Of a stretch of DNA of 64,000 nt, positions 1-11,067 are shown piece by piece. A program made the position numbers and the translations under genes. Below the pieces are notes generated by a model. That model saw only the letters and a program-made list of their open reading frames with translations, was not told the DNA's origin and did not search any database. The stretch is from JACNLN01 sp964626495. GTDB taxonomy: Bacteria > Fidelibacterota > Marinisomatia > Marinisomatales > CAZVFT01. The DNA lies in the NCBI GenBank assembly GCA_964626495.1, contig CAZVFT010000001.1:4878-68877 (forward strand), in the 5' to 3' direction. Every line of letters begins with the position of its first letter. The first letter of the stretch is position 1.

Positions 1-1732
1 GAGGAATATCATAGGCTTTAAGCCAATAACACTTACCCTGATCTGTGAAAAACAATAGATAATCGTGAGTGTTTACAATAAACAGGTGCTCAACAAAATC
101 TTCTTCCCTTGTCTGTGCACCCTGCAAGCCACGACCTCCGCGTCGCTGACTTCTATAGGTAGACACAGCCGTTCGTTTGATATAACTGTTATGTGTAATT
201 GTAACTACAACATCTTCTTCAGCTATCATATCCTCTATGGATACAGCTCCTTCAAATGGCAATATTTCTGTTCGCCTTTTATCGCCGTATCTCTCCCTAA
301 CTTCTTCCAGCTCCTTCTTAATAATAGCCATCCGCTGGGGTCTGCTTTCTAAAATTCCCTTCAATTTTGCAATTAGTTTTATGGTCTCTTTGTATTCCTG
401 AACAACTTTATCCACCTCCAGACTTGTTAGTCGCTGTAACCTCATATCCAGAATAGCCTGCGCCTGTTTGGGAGAAAGATCAAAACTGTCCATCAAGCCT
501 TCTTTCGCATGCTCGGGGTCTTTACTTCCACGGATAATGGATATCACCTCATCAATATTATCAAGGGCAATTTTTAATCCTTCCAGAATGTGGGCACGAT
601 CTTCCGCCTTTTTTAACTCATATTCGGTACGTCTGATCACCACATTGTGACGGTGATCAATAAAAAATTGCATCATATCCCTCAACGACAGGAGCCTTGG
701 AATACCGTCCACCAGGGCAATTAGTATTATACCGAAAGTGTCTTGCAACTGCGTATATTTAAAAAGTTGATTGAGAATTACTTCAGGCACAGCGTCCCGT
801 TTTGCGTCTATCACAATTCGAATGCCGTCTTTATCTGATTCGTCTCGCACATCAGAAACGCCAACCACCTTTTTGTTCCTCACAAGCTCAGCAATTTTCT
901 CAATGAGGTTTGCTTTATTCACTTGATACGGCAGCTCGCTGATTATAACGCTTTCTCTGCCACGCTTTGACGTTTCTATGAAGGCATTCGCACGAACAAT
1001 AAGCTTACCTCGCCCGGTTTCATATGCATCCTTTATCCCTTTAATTCCGTAGATGCTGGCTCCTGTGGGAAAATCTGGACCTTTTATATACGCCATCAAA
1101 TCATCAACGGACATCTCCGGACTGTCAATTAAAGCTATAAGGCCATTAACAATTTCCCTGAGGTTGTGAGGGGGTATTTTAGTTGCCATACCCACGGCTA
1201 TTCCTTCAGCGCCGTTAATCAAAAGATTGGGTATTGTAGTTGGCAGAACATTTGGTTCGTTTAAAGTCTCATCAAAGTTCAATGCCCAATTTACCGTGTC
1301 CTTATCTAGATCCTGGAGCATCTCACTTCCTAATCGCGTCATTCGGGCTTCGGTGTAACGCATCGCCGCTGCATTGTCTCCATCAATAGACCCAAAGTTC
1401 CCCTGGCCATCAACAATCTGATATCGCATGGAAAAATCTTGCGCCATTCTCACAAGAGCATCATATACCGAACTATCGCCATGAGGATGATATTTACCCA
1501 ACACGTCGCCAACGATTCTTGCAGATTTTTTATATCCTCGGTTCCAGTGAACCCCCAGTTCATTCATGCCGAAAAGAATTCGGCGATGTACCGGTTTTAA
1601 TCCATCCCTCACATCCGGCAGAGCCCGTGCTACAATAACGGACATGGAATAGTTGAGATAGCTCTCCCTCATCTCTTCAACGATGTCGCGACCTATCGTC
1701 ATTTCCCTGGACATTCCTGTTCTATCAACCAT
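1..1732 (-). CDS. gyrA: DNA gyrase subunit A, 3' part cut by window edge
   Basis: Catalytic breakage-reunion subunit of the type II topoisomerase that introduces negative supercoils, acting with GyrB. The reading frame runs leftward from an ATG at 1732 and is still open at position 1, so the C-terminal part lies outside the window. The translated N-terminus starts [14 protein letters not shown] and continues with the family pattern [19 protein letters not shown]. The catalytic tyrosine is in [11 protein letters not shown] (near 1345-1385), and [13 protein letters not shown] is also readable. A second ATG six codons in is a possible alternative start. It lies 11 bp after the gyrB stop, so the two are almost certainly co-transcribed. 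The identification is firm; only the missing end is unknown. Confidence 0.97.
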   Translation of the reverse strand, partial: MVDRTGMSREMTIGRDIVEEMRESYLNYSMSVIVARALPDVRDGLKPVHRRILFGMNELGVHWNRGYKKSARIVGDVLGKYHPHGDSSVYDALVRMAQDFSMRYQIVDGQGNFGSIDGDNAAAMRYTEARMTRLGSEMLQDLDKDTVNWALNFDETLNEPNVLPTTIPNLLINGAEGIAVGMATKIPPHNLREIVNGLIALIDSPEMSVDDLMAYIKGPDFPTGASIYGIKGIKDAYETGRGKLIVRANAFIETSKRGRESVIISELPYQVNKANLIEKIAELVRNKKVVGVSDVRDESDKDGIRIVIDAKRDAVPEVILNQLFKYTQLQDTFGIILIALVDGIPRLLSLRDMMQFFIDHRHNVVIRRTEYELKKAEDRAHILEGLKIALDNIDEVISIIRGSKDPEHAKEGLMDSFDLSPKQAQAILDMRLQRLTSLEVDKVVQEYKETIKLIAKLKGILESRPQRMAIIKKELEEVRERYGDKRRTEILPFEGAVSIEDMIAEEDVVVTITHNSYIKRTAVSTYRSQRRGGRGLQGAQTREEDFVEHLFIVNTHDYLLFFTDQGKCYWLKAYDIP

Positions 1733-1743
1733 TTCGTTCCCCG

Positions 1744-3995
<2,252 letters not shown>

Positions 3996-4038
3996 CCTTC
4001 CTTGACAGCCCTATCGATTTGTCGGGAACACACTGGTT

Positions 4039-4054
4039 AGTTTCACGTGTAGCA
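4039..4054. promoter_or_regulatory. degenerate parS-like site
   Basis: AGTTTCACGTGTAGCA matches the parS consensus TGTTTCACGTGAAACA at 13 of 16 positions, keeping the central TTTCACGTG but losing the right half-site. It lies in the 209-bp gap between dnaN and the DciA-like gene. It may be a weak ParB site, a decayed one, or chance. Confidence 0.3.
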
Positions 4055-4204
4055 TGAAGACTTCATTGTTTTATATAACCTTCAGTAGTAATAGTTCTAC
4101 TGTTGATTCTTTGGTTTATAACAATAAAAAAGGAAGATAAAATATTAAAGTGCGTCTCGATGCTCGTCTATACAAAAACAGCTTGAAATTATTCCTCACA
4201 AAAT

Positions 4205-5320
4205 TTATTCACTCATGCGCATAGGCATGATAAGCAAAGTAAGATCCTCGTTATCTTCCTGGTTTTCTGGGAATACAAGTCCTGCGCTAATTGGGGTTTT
4301 CAATTTTAATATAACCTTCTCAGTATCTATATGAGACAAAAGCTCTATTAAAAATGTGGCGTTGTATCCAATTATCAAATCCTCATTGTTATATTCAAGC
4401 TCAATATCTTCCTTGGCGCTGCTTGCAGTTTCTGGATCTTCGGTGGTAATCTTGCTACCTTTTGAAGATAAATGAAGTGCAATTTGCTTGGTGCTTTTAT
4501 TTGAAAATATAGATACTCTTTTTACCGATGCAATTAATCCTTCTCTATTTCCCTTTACAATTTTATCGTTTTCCTCAGGAATTACGCCTCGATAATCTGG
4601 ATAGCTTTCATCAATTATTCTTGAAAAAATTGTTAAGTTTTCAAAAGACACCATGACATGATTTTCTCCAACCCATAGAGTTGTGTCTTCTTCGTTGTTA
4701 AGATATTGCGGCAAAATCGTTAAAAACTTTTTCGGAACAATTACATCACCAATATATCCCTTAGATGTATAATCTCTTCTTGAGCAAATAGATAATTTAT
4801 GACCATCTGTTGCTACAGATGTTATTTCATCCTCTCGAAACCTAAACAATGTTCCCAGAAGAGCTGGCTTGAGCTCATCAGCGCTTAAAGCAAACGTTGT
4901 TTTTTCTATCAGTCTTGAAATTATGGTAGGTTTTAGAGAAACTTCCTTTTTGTTGTCTACTTCTGGAATTGATGGAAACTCTTCTGCACTTACACCTTCA
5001 ATATCGTATTTCCCAAAGTTTGTTTGAATAGTTATTTTATTTTCAGGATCAACAGTAAAAGTTATATCTGTATCAGGCATAGCACTTGTAATATCAAAAA
5101 GTGTTCTATAAGGTATTGCTATTTCACCAGTTTCTTCTATTTTTGTATCAATTGACATAACCATTGTCAGTTCAAGATCCGTTGCTCTTAAGATTAGACT
5201 TTTATTTTCAGTTGAAAATAAAACGCAATTTAATATAGGAATTGTAGATCTGGTTGGGGTTGCTTTTGAGATTTGTTGAAGTGTTTCTAAAAGTTTTTGT
5301 TTAGTTATAGTTATTTTCAT
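4205..5320 (-). CDS. dnaN: DNA polymerase III beta sliding clamp
   Basis: Ring-forming processivity clamp of the replicative polymerase, 371 aa, a full-length member with the three repeated clamp domains. Recognisable parts are the N-terminal MKITITKQKLLETLQQISKA, SVATDGHKLSICSR in the middle domain and the C-terminal LLIMPMR that helps form the partner-binding pocket. An AAGGTTAG ribosome-binding site precedes the ATG. It is on the minus strand with gyrB and gyrA, but no recF follows: only 209 bp separate its stop from the DciA-like gene. The 396 bp upstream are very AT-rich. Confidence 0.97.
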   Translation of the reverse strand: MKITITKQKLLETLQQISKATPTRSTIPILNCVLFSTENKSLILRATDLELTMVMSIDTKIEETGEIAIPYRTLFDITSAMPDTDITFTVDPENKITIQTNFGKYDIEGVSAEEFPSIPEVDNKKEVSLKPTIISRLIEKTTFALSADELKPALLGTLFRFREDEITSVATDGHKLSICSRRDYTSKGYIGDVIVPKKFLTILPQYLNNEEDTTLWVGENHVMVSFENLTIFSRIIDESYPDYRGVIPEENDKIVKGNREGLIASVKRVSIFSNKSTKQIALHLSSKGSKITTEDPETASSAKEDIELEYNNEDLIIGYNATFLIELLSHIDTEKVILKLKTPISAGLVFPENQEDNEDLTLLIMPMRMSE

Positions 5321-5716
5321 TTTCTAACCTTTTTTAAGCGAGTTTTCTTAAAAATTTCCTGTTGATTTAAACCCTATTTAATTAAAACATTTTAGTCATA
5401 AATGTTCGTTATTACCAATAGTTTTTTACTATTCACATCAGATAATAATCACTCTAAAAATAAATATTTAAACATAATAAAACATTAATTATATAAAAGT
5501 TTTTCTGTTGATAATTTCCCCTTAAATCCGTGTTACTAATAATCAAAACTTTAATTAATACTAAATTTTAACGTTTTACTTTATGTGATTAAGGTTATAA
5601 AAAAAGTGGAAAAATCATTGAATAACTGAAATTGTAATCTCATAAACTCAAATTGTTGATAAAATACATCTTCTTGTTTATAAGATGTGGAAAAAATGTA
5701 AATAATGACGTAAAGT
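5321..5716. other. AT-rich dnaN-surA intergenic region with DnaA-box-like motifs
   Basis: No gene is seen here. The stretch is extremely AT-rich. It holds two copies of TGTTGATAA (5506-5514 and 5654-5662), each one mismatch from the DnaA box TGTGGATAA, and a weaker TGTGGAAAA at 5686-5694, all in the same orientation. It probably contains the dnaN promoter, and it is a second-choice candidate for part of a bipartite origin. Confidence 0.4.
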
Positions 5717-7027
5717 TTAATAGGGTGTTTCTGAAACGTATTTTTTTACAAAAATATTTTTTCTTGCATTACCTATCCAGTCATTAAAATAATCATTTCG
5801 TTTATTCATTAAAGCAATATTTTCTATTTCAGTCCAATGTCTTTCTAAGTCTGGTGAACCTCCTTCTCTTATATCAATTACTCGAACCAGGTGATAACTG
5901 TTTTTAAAGCGAATTGGATAGGATATTTCGTTTATTTTTAATCTTGATAAAACTTTGGAAATTTCAGGAAAAAGAAAAGTTTGTGGATTTATCCACCCAA
6001 GATTACCATTGGTATCATTTAATAAAGGATCTTCATTGTAAATTTTCGCAAATGTTTCAAAGTCATCAGTTTCAATAATACTATCACGAACAGATGAGAT
6101 AAATGCATATAAACTGTCTATGTCCTCATTACTTGGTTGTGGTACTATCAAAATATGACGAACATTAACTTTATCTCCCCTCCTCTCTAAAAGTTGAATA
6201 ATGTGATATCCAAATGGAGTTTCAACAATTTCACTGATTTCATTTTCCTGCAATGAAAAGGCAACTTCTTCAAAATTAGGAACAAAAGTACCTCTCTCAA
6301 CAAAACCCAACTCACCTCCAAATTTTGCAGAACCGGGATCTTGTGAATATTTTTTTGCTATTTCAGAAAAATCCTCCCCGATGAGGATTCTCTCTTTAAT
6401 CATTTCCATTTTATGATAGTTTTCACTTTTGGATTTTTTTCCCGGTTCTATCTTAAAAAGGATGTGTTGAAGATTGTATAAAGTAGGCAATGCAGAAAGG
6501 CTGTCTTTGTATTGATAATAAAAATCTTCCACCTCATTTTTAGTTAAAGTTATGTCTGTAATTATTGTTTCTCGGAAACGTTCAATAACCAATTGATCTT
6601 TAATATCAGACCAGAGCTCCCTTTTTAACTGCCTTATTGATTTACCAACCATTTCTTCAACACGATTTTCAGAGCCAGCTTGTGAAACAATTGAGTTTAT
6701 ATACTGCTCTAGGGCTGTGTCTATCTCTCTTCCTTTGACTTCAATACTTTCCGCTTCTGCAATTTCAAGTATAATTTTTTGATCTATTAGGTTTTGCAGA
6801 GCTTGATTTTGAAGGCGAGAGATTTCCTCTTGGTTTGATGGATCAGTTTTTCTCTCGATTGCTGCCATCTGTACAATTTGTAAAACATCGCTTTTTAAAA
6901 CGATTTGATCGCCAATAATGGCAGCGACACCATCTATTATATTTTCTTGAGGATTAGTAGAAGTTAATGGGAGGAATAACAGGGATATTATGAAAATATG
7001 TAAATGTTTAATAAATCTGTGTGACAT
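5717..7027 (-). CDS. surA: SurA-like periplasmic peptidyl-prolyl isomerase
   Basis: Periplasmic chaperone and prolyl isomerase that helps outer-membrane proteins fold. 436 aa with an N-terminal signal sequence (hydrophobic stretch IFIISLLFLPL). The SurA N-domain follows, starting IIDGVAAIIGDQIVLKSDV. Two parvulin domains come next: the first runs from LYNLQHILFKI to ETPFGYHIIQLLERR and contains FGGELGFVERG; the second starts VNVRHILIVPQP and includes NGNLGWINP. The start codon overlaps the stop of the upstream lipoprotein gene as TAATG, so the two related chaperones are translated together. Two parvulin domains and the length fit SurA; client proteins are inferred. Confidence 0.88.
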   Translation of the reverse strand: MSHRFIKHLHIFIISLLFLPLTSTNPQENIIDGVAAIIGDQIVLKSDVLQIVQMAAIERKTDPSNQEEISRLQNQALQNLIDQKIILEIAEAESIEVKGREIDTALEQYINSIVSQAGSENRVEEMVGKSIRQLKRELWSDIKDQLVIERFRETIITDITLTKNEVEDFYYQYKDSLSALPTLYNLQHILFKIEPGKKSKSENYHKMEMIKERILIGEDFSEIAKKYSQDPGSAKFGGELGFVERGTFVPNFEEVAFSLQENEISEIVETPFGYHIIQLLERRGDKVNVRHILIVPQPSNEDIDSLYAFISSVRDSIIETDDFETFAKIYNEDPLLNDTNGNLGWINPQTFLFPEISKVLSRLKINEISYPIRFKNSYHLVRVIDIREGGSPDLERHWTEIENIALMNKRNDYFNDWIGNARKNIFVKKYVSETPY

Positions 7028-7848
7028 TATTTATACTCATCTATAACTGTTTTATTTATGGAAACACCATAGGAATTCCTAAGGCTGTCTATCAAAGCGG
7101 TGTATAATAATTCTCGTTTTTGTTCTAATAAGCGATGTACTATGTCATCATAAACCCTGTCAATTCCTATATAGCTATTTTTAAGATAACGATCTAAAAT
7201 TTCTACAATGTGATATCCGTAATTGGTTTTGTAAGGTCCAAATACGCCCCTTGATTTAATATGTTTCCCAAATAAATGATTCTTTAACTGAGGAATGATA
7301 GAAGATTCAGAAACAATATCGATATCAACATTATAATTTTCAAGAAGAGATTGTCTGGCAGAACCATCGTAGGATAAGAGAGTATTTTTAACATCAAATG
7401 CGGTTGACTCATCTTTAAGAACAAAATGAATAATACGAGCCTCGTCGCAGTTTCTTTTGAAACCATTCCGGTTTTTATGGTAATATTCCCTTATTTCATC
7501 AGTAGAAACGGAAAGATATTCATCAAAATAAAGGTTTAAAAAAGCGTTTCCTAAAAGATCGCGACGATACTGAACTAATTTTTGGGAAAGAACTTCATCG
7601 CGGCTAAGTTCTAAATTTAAAGCAGCTTGATAAAGCAGCTCAGATTCAATCCAATCATTTAATCGCTGGTCTATTTCAACTTTTGTTGAGTTAGCATTTA
7701 TGTCAGGATATAACTTGAAAAAGTTTTCAGGTGTTAGATAAGAATTGCTAACGCTCACTATAATGATATCTTCATTGTTTTGTTGAGTACAACCTATTAG
7801 AATTGTACACAATAAAAAGAGTAACATTTTATGTTTCTTAAACAACAT
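7027..7848 (-). CDS. lipoprotein with a parvulin-like foldase domain
   Basis: 273-aa predicted lipoprotein. The N-terminus has a positively charged start, a hydrophobic core and the lipobox LIGC at about residues 17-20, so it should be anchored in a membrane facing the periplasm. A helical N-domain (ELLYQAALNLELSRDEVLSQKL) is followed by EIREYYHKNRNGFKR and a parvulin-like region ending GVFGPYKTNYGYHIVEILDRY, as in PrsA/SurA relatives. The parvulin domain looks short and divergent, so catalytic activity is uncertain. It sits directly upstream of surA and 30 bp after mfd, suggesting an mfd-lipoprotein-surA transcription unit. Confidence 0.75.
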   Translation of the reverse strand: MLFKKHKMLLFLLCTILIGCTQQNNEDIIIVSVSNSYLTPENFFKLYPDINANSTKVEIDQRLNDWIESELLYQAALNLELSRDEVLSQKLVQYRRDLLGNAFLNLYFDEYLSVSTDEIREYYHKNRNGFKRNCDEARIIHFVLKDESTAFDVKNTLLSYDGSARQSLLENYNVDIDIVSESSIIPQLKNHLFGKHIKSRGVFGPYKTNYGYHIVEILDRYLKNSYIGIDRVYDDIVHRLLEQKRELLYTALIDSLRNSYGVSINKTVIDEYK

Positions 7849-7878
7849 CAGATCTTTTTGGTGAAATAGCTTTTAAAA

Positions 7879-10800
7879 TTATGCCTTTTTTAAATCTGTT
7901 TCAAAGAGATATTTTGTAATTGATAGTGAATCTTGCAAAGAATTAGTATTAACTTTCAATTCTATGTTATTATCTTTCGCTTCTTTAAATATATGCTCAA
8001 CTCCCTTTGATAATATTAAATCTTGTATTATTGTAAAATCATCTAACATTTTAGACGTTGTATCTTTTCTGTTAAAAACAGCAGATATTCCAGAAGATGT
8101 GATATTAATTTGATTTAATCCAATATGATGTGAGGAAACAGAGACAAGCGAGGAAATTAGCAGACTATTTACAGCTTGGGGCATGGGGCCGTATCGGTCT
8201 CTTATTTCATTTCCAATAGAAAAAACTTCTTCTGAGGATTGGACATTTCCAAGTCTGCGGTATAGTATAAGCCTTTCTGATGTATCAGAAATATAATCGT
8301 TTGGAATTAAGGATGATCCTTCTACTGAAATATGAACATCTCGTCGACCGGCCATAGGTTCATTTTTTTGTTTAGCAATTTCTTCCCGTACAAGCTTATT
8401 AAACAAATGTAAACCTATGGAATTTATATGGCCGCTCTGTTCTATACCGAAAATGTTTCCGGCTCCTCGAATTTCCATATCCTTTATAGATATATGATAA
8501 CCAGCACCCAAGTATGAATAATTTTCCATTGTTCTTAACCTTGAATGCGCTTCAGTTGAAATACAATGATGCGCTGGAAGGAGAAGATAGCAATATGCCT
8601 GAAGATTGCCCCTTCCCACTCTTCCGCGTATCTGGTATAGCTGAGAAAGACCAAACGTATGAGCATTATTTATGATGATTGTATTTACGTTGGGCAGATC
8701 AATGCCTGCTTCAATTATTGTTGTACAAACAAGAACATCAAATTTCCTGTTTAGAAAGTTTCTCATTGTTTTTTCAAGCAACCTTCCATCCATCTGCCCA
8801 TGGGCGTAGGAAAATGTAACACCTGGTAGAAGCCTTTGTAGTTTTTCAGTGATTATATCGATATTTACAACCCTATTGTGAATAAAAAACACTTGGCCGT
8901 TTCTACGAATTTCTTTCATTATGGCTTCGGATATTATTTTGTCTGATTTTCGCACGATTTTTGTAATAATCGGAAGTCGCTCAACAGGCGGAGTATCAAT
9001 TTTTGAGATGTTTCGTACACCAGCAAGAGAAAGATAGAGTGTTCTCGGTATGGGGGTTGCCGTCATTGATAAAACATCAACAGATGTTTTCATATGTTTT
9101 ATTTTTTCTTTGTGGCGTGCACCAAAGCGGTGCTCATCATCAATAATAAGAAGACCAAGATCAAAAAACTTTACATCTTTAGATAAAAGTCGGTGTGTTC
9201 CAATAACAACTCCAATCTTTCCCCCAGACAAATCGTTGACAAGAGCCTTTTGGCTGTTTTTTGTCCTGAACCTTGAAAGAAGTTCAACTGTGATACCATA
9301 AGGAGACAACCGCTCAGAAAAGTTGAGATAATGTTGATTTGCAAGGATAGTTGTTGGGGCAAGGATCGCAACCTGTTTTTCATCGTAACAAGCTTTAAAT
9401 GTGGCTCTTATTGAAACTTCTGTTTTTCCAAAACCAACATCACCACACAGCAGTCTATCCATAGGGATGGAGGTCTCCATATCCCGTTTAATTTTATGCC
9501 ACGCTTTTATCTGGTCCCCTGTTTCTTCATATGGAAAAGAACTTTCAAGATCATAGTGTAGAGAGGTATCACGAGAAAAAACAAACCCGGAAGTATTTCT
9601 TCTTGTAGCATATAAGGAGATAAACTCAGTAACGATTTTTTCAGCGGTTTTCCTCGAACGCTGCTTTTGTTTTTCCCATTGAGTAGAACCAAGACTGGAG
9701 AGTTGGGGCGCTTTCCTGCTGGAGCTAACAAATTTATGAACAAGAGAAATATTTTCTGTGGGAACATAAACTTTTCCGCTGTCTTTAAATTTCAAAGCAA
9801 CACAATCTTTAATTCCCCAAGATGTCTCTATACTCTCAAGACCCCGATATCGGCAGATTCCATAATTTTCGTGAACAAGAACCTCGTTCCAGCTGAAATC
9901 ATCAATTTTTGAGTAACTAACTTTATGTTTGCTACTTAAAATCCAAGGCGACAATCGTTTCTTTGGCTTACCAACAATGTGATGGTATGTATAAAGAGAA
10001 ACACCAAGGTTTTTACTAAAAAAACTATCGCTGTAAGGAGATGAAAAGTAGATAGGTTTATTCCCAATTCGATCTTTTAAATATTCTTCTTGAACAAGTG
10101 TTTCTGTCGATATGAACACCTTAACACTAAAATTATCAATATCTTGTGCTATCAACTCCTTTGTTGCTAAAAGAGATGATGAAGGTTTGGTTTTGGATAT
10201 ACAACTGAGATCTATAAATATATTATTATCAGATTTCGCCGGTGAAATGTTAAATATTTGTTTTCCAGCTGATAACTCAAGGTTTAAACTTAAGTAAGGA
10301 TTTGTTATGAGATTTTTAATAGATATTCCGCTTGTGTTTGGGGTGAGATTTTCAAATAGTGGGAATAACCGAGTATTACTAATATGGTCATTTTCTAATG
10401 ATATCTGAGTAATAGGATCAAAATGTCTTATTGAAATTATTGTATTTCCATCAAACTCGATTCTTATAGGATATTTTTTGGAAGGTTGGTAGACGTCAAA
10501 GATACAGCCCCTCACGGTAAAATGTCCGGGTAATGCAGTAGTATCAACATTTTCATATTTCCAAAGTGAAAGTAAAGACTTTAAATGAGTAATTGGCTGA
10601 GTTTCGCCCACAGACAAAGCTATTCCCTTATTATGATTGTTTTTATCAAGGCTGATATTAATTAGATCATTAAAAGATTTTTTTGAACAAATTAAAATTG
10701 ATTTCTTTCCGCACAGAAGATATTCAACAGCTTGTTGTCTAAATCTTACTTCAGGAGAAGTTGGATTAGAACTTGAAGTAATTGGGGGAAAACAAGAAAT

Positions 10801-11067
10801 AACGGGGTTTTTAATATATGTAAATTCTTGATTAATTAGTTCAACGGGATAAACGGGGTCAACAAAGCAGACGATTTGGCGTTTAAACTTTTCGTGTAGT
10901 AAAAATATTAATGTTGGTATTAAAGATAAATTAACATTAAGCAAACGAGCCCCACCATTTGTTTGCTCGAACGATTTTATCCATTTGACTATAAGGGATT
11001 GTATTTTAATATAGTTAAATAACGGATTGTCATGCTTTAGATTACTTGTTTCACGTGAAACACTCAT
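7879..11067 (-). CDS. mfd: transcription-repair coupling factor Mfd
   Basis: ATP-dependent DNA translocase that removes RNA polymerase stalled at lesions and recruits UvrA. 1062 aa, slightly shorter than the usual ~1150. The N-terminal UvrB-like region is followed by the RNAP-interaction domain (LVHENYGICRYRGLE). The RecG-like helicase motifs are GDVGFGKTE (Walker A), DDEHRFGARHKEK, SMTATPIPRTLYLSL, FFIHNRV and QIRGRVGRG. A C-terminal TRCF domain closes the protein. The start overlaps the mnmG stop by 4 bp. Codons 3-7 (VSRET) are encoded by a perfect parS site. Confidence 0.96.
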   Translation of the reverse strand: MSVSRETSNLKHDNPLFNYIKIQSLIVKWIKSFEQTNGGARLLNVNLSLIPTLIFLLHEKFKRQIVCFVDPVYPVELINQEFTYIKNPVISCFPPITSSSNPTSPEVRFRQQAVEYLLCGKKSILICSKKSFNDLINISLDKNNHNKGIALSVGETQPITHLKSLLSLWKYENVDTTALPGHFTVRGCIFDVYQPSKKYPIRIEFDGNTIISIRHFDPITQISLENDHISNTRLFPLFENLTPNTSGISIKNLITNPYLSLNLELSAGKQIFNISPAKSDNNIFIDLSCISKTKPSSSLLATKELIAQDIDNFSVKVFISTETLVQEEYLKDRIGNKPIYFSSPYSDSFFSKNLGVSLYTYHHIVGKPKKRLSPWILSSKHKVSYSKIDDFSWNEVLVHENYGICRYRGLESIETSWGIKDCVALKFKDSGKVYVPTENISLVHKFVSSSRKAPQLSSLGSTQWEKQKQRSRKTAEKIVTEFISLYATRRNTSGFVFSRDTSLHYDLESSFPYEETGDQIKAWHKIKRDMETSIPMDRLLCGDVGFGKTEVSIRATFKACYDEKQVAILAPTTILANQHYLNFSERLSPYGITVELLSRFRTKNSQKALVNDLSGGKIGVVIGTHRLLSKDVKFFDLGLLIIDDEHRFGARHKEKIKHMKTSVDVLSMTATPIPRTLYLSLAGVRNISKIDTPPVERLPIITKIVRKSDKIISEAIMKEIRRNGQVFFIHNRVVNIDIITEKLQRLLPGVTFSYAHGQMDGRLLEKTMRNFLNRKFDVLVCTTIIEAGIDLPNVNTIIINNAHTFGLSQLYQIRGRVGRGNLQAYCYLLLPAHHCISTEAHSRLRTMENYSYLGAGYHISIKDMEIRGAGNIFGIEQSGHINSIGLHLFNKLVREEIAKQKNEPMAGRRDVHISVEGSSLIPNDYISDTSERLILYRRLGNVQSSEEVFSIGNEIRDRYGPMPQAVNSLLISSLVSVSSHHIGLNQINITSSGISAVFNRKDTTSKMLDDFTIIQDLILSKGVEHIFKEAKDNNIELKVNTNSLQDSLSITKYLFETDLKKA
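11047..11062. promoter_or_regulatory. parS centromere site in the mfd 5' end
   Basis: TGTTTCACGTGAAACA, a perfect 16-bp palindrome identical to the canonical chromosomal parS consensus bound by ParB. It lies within the first codons of mfd, where it is translated as VSRET. Chromosomal parS sites cluster near oriC, which fits the dnaA position about 5.6 kb away. Confidence 0.93.
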
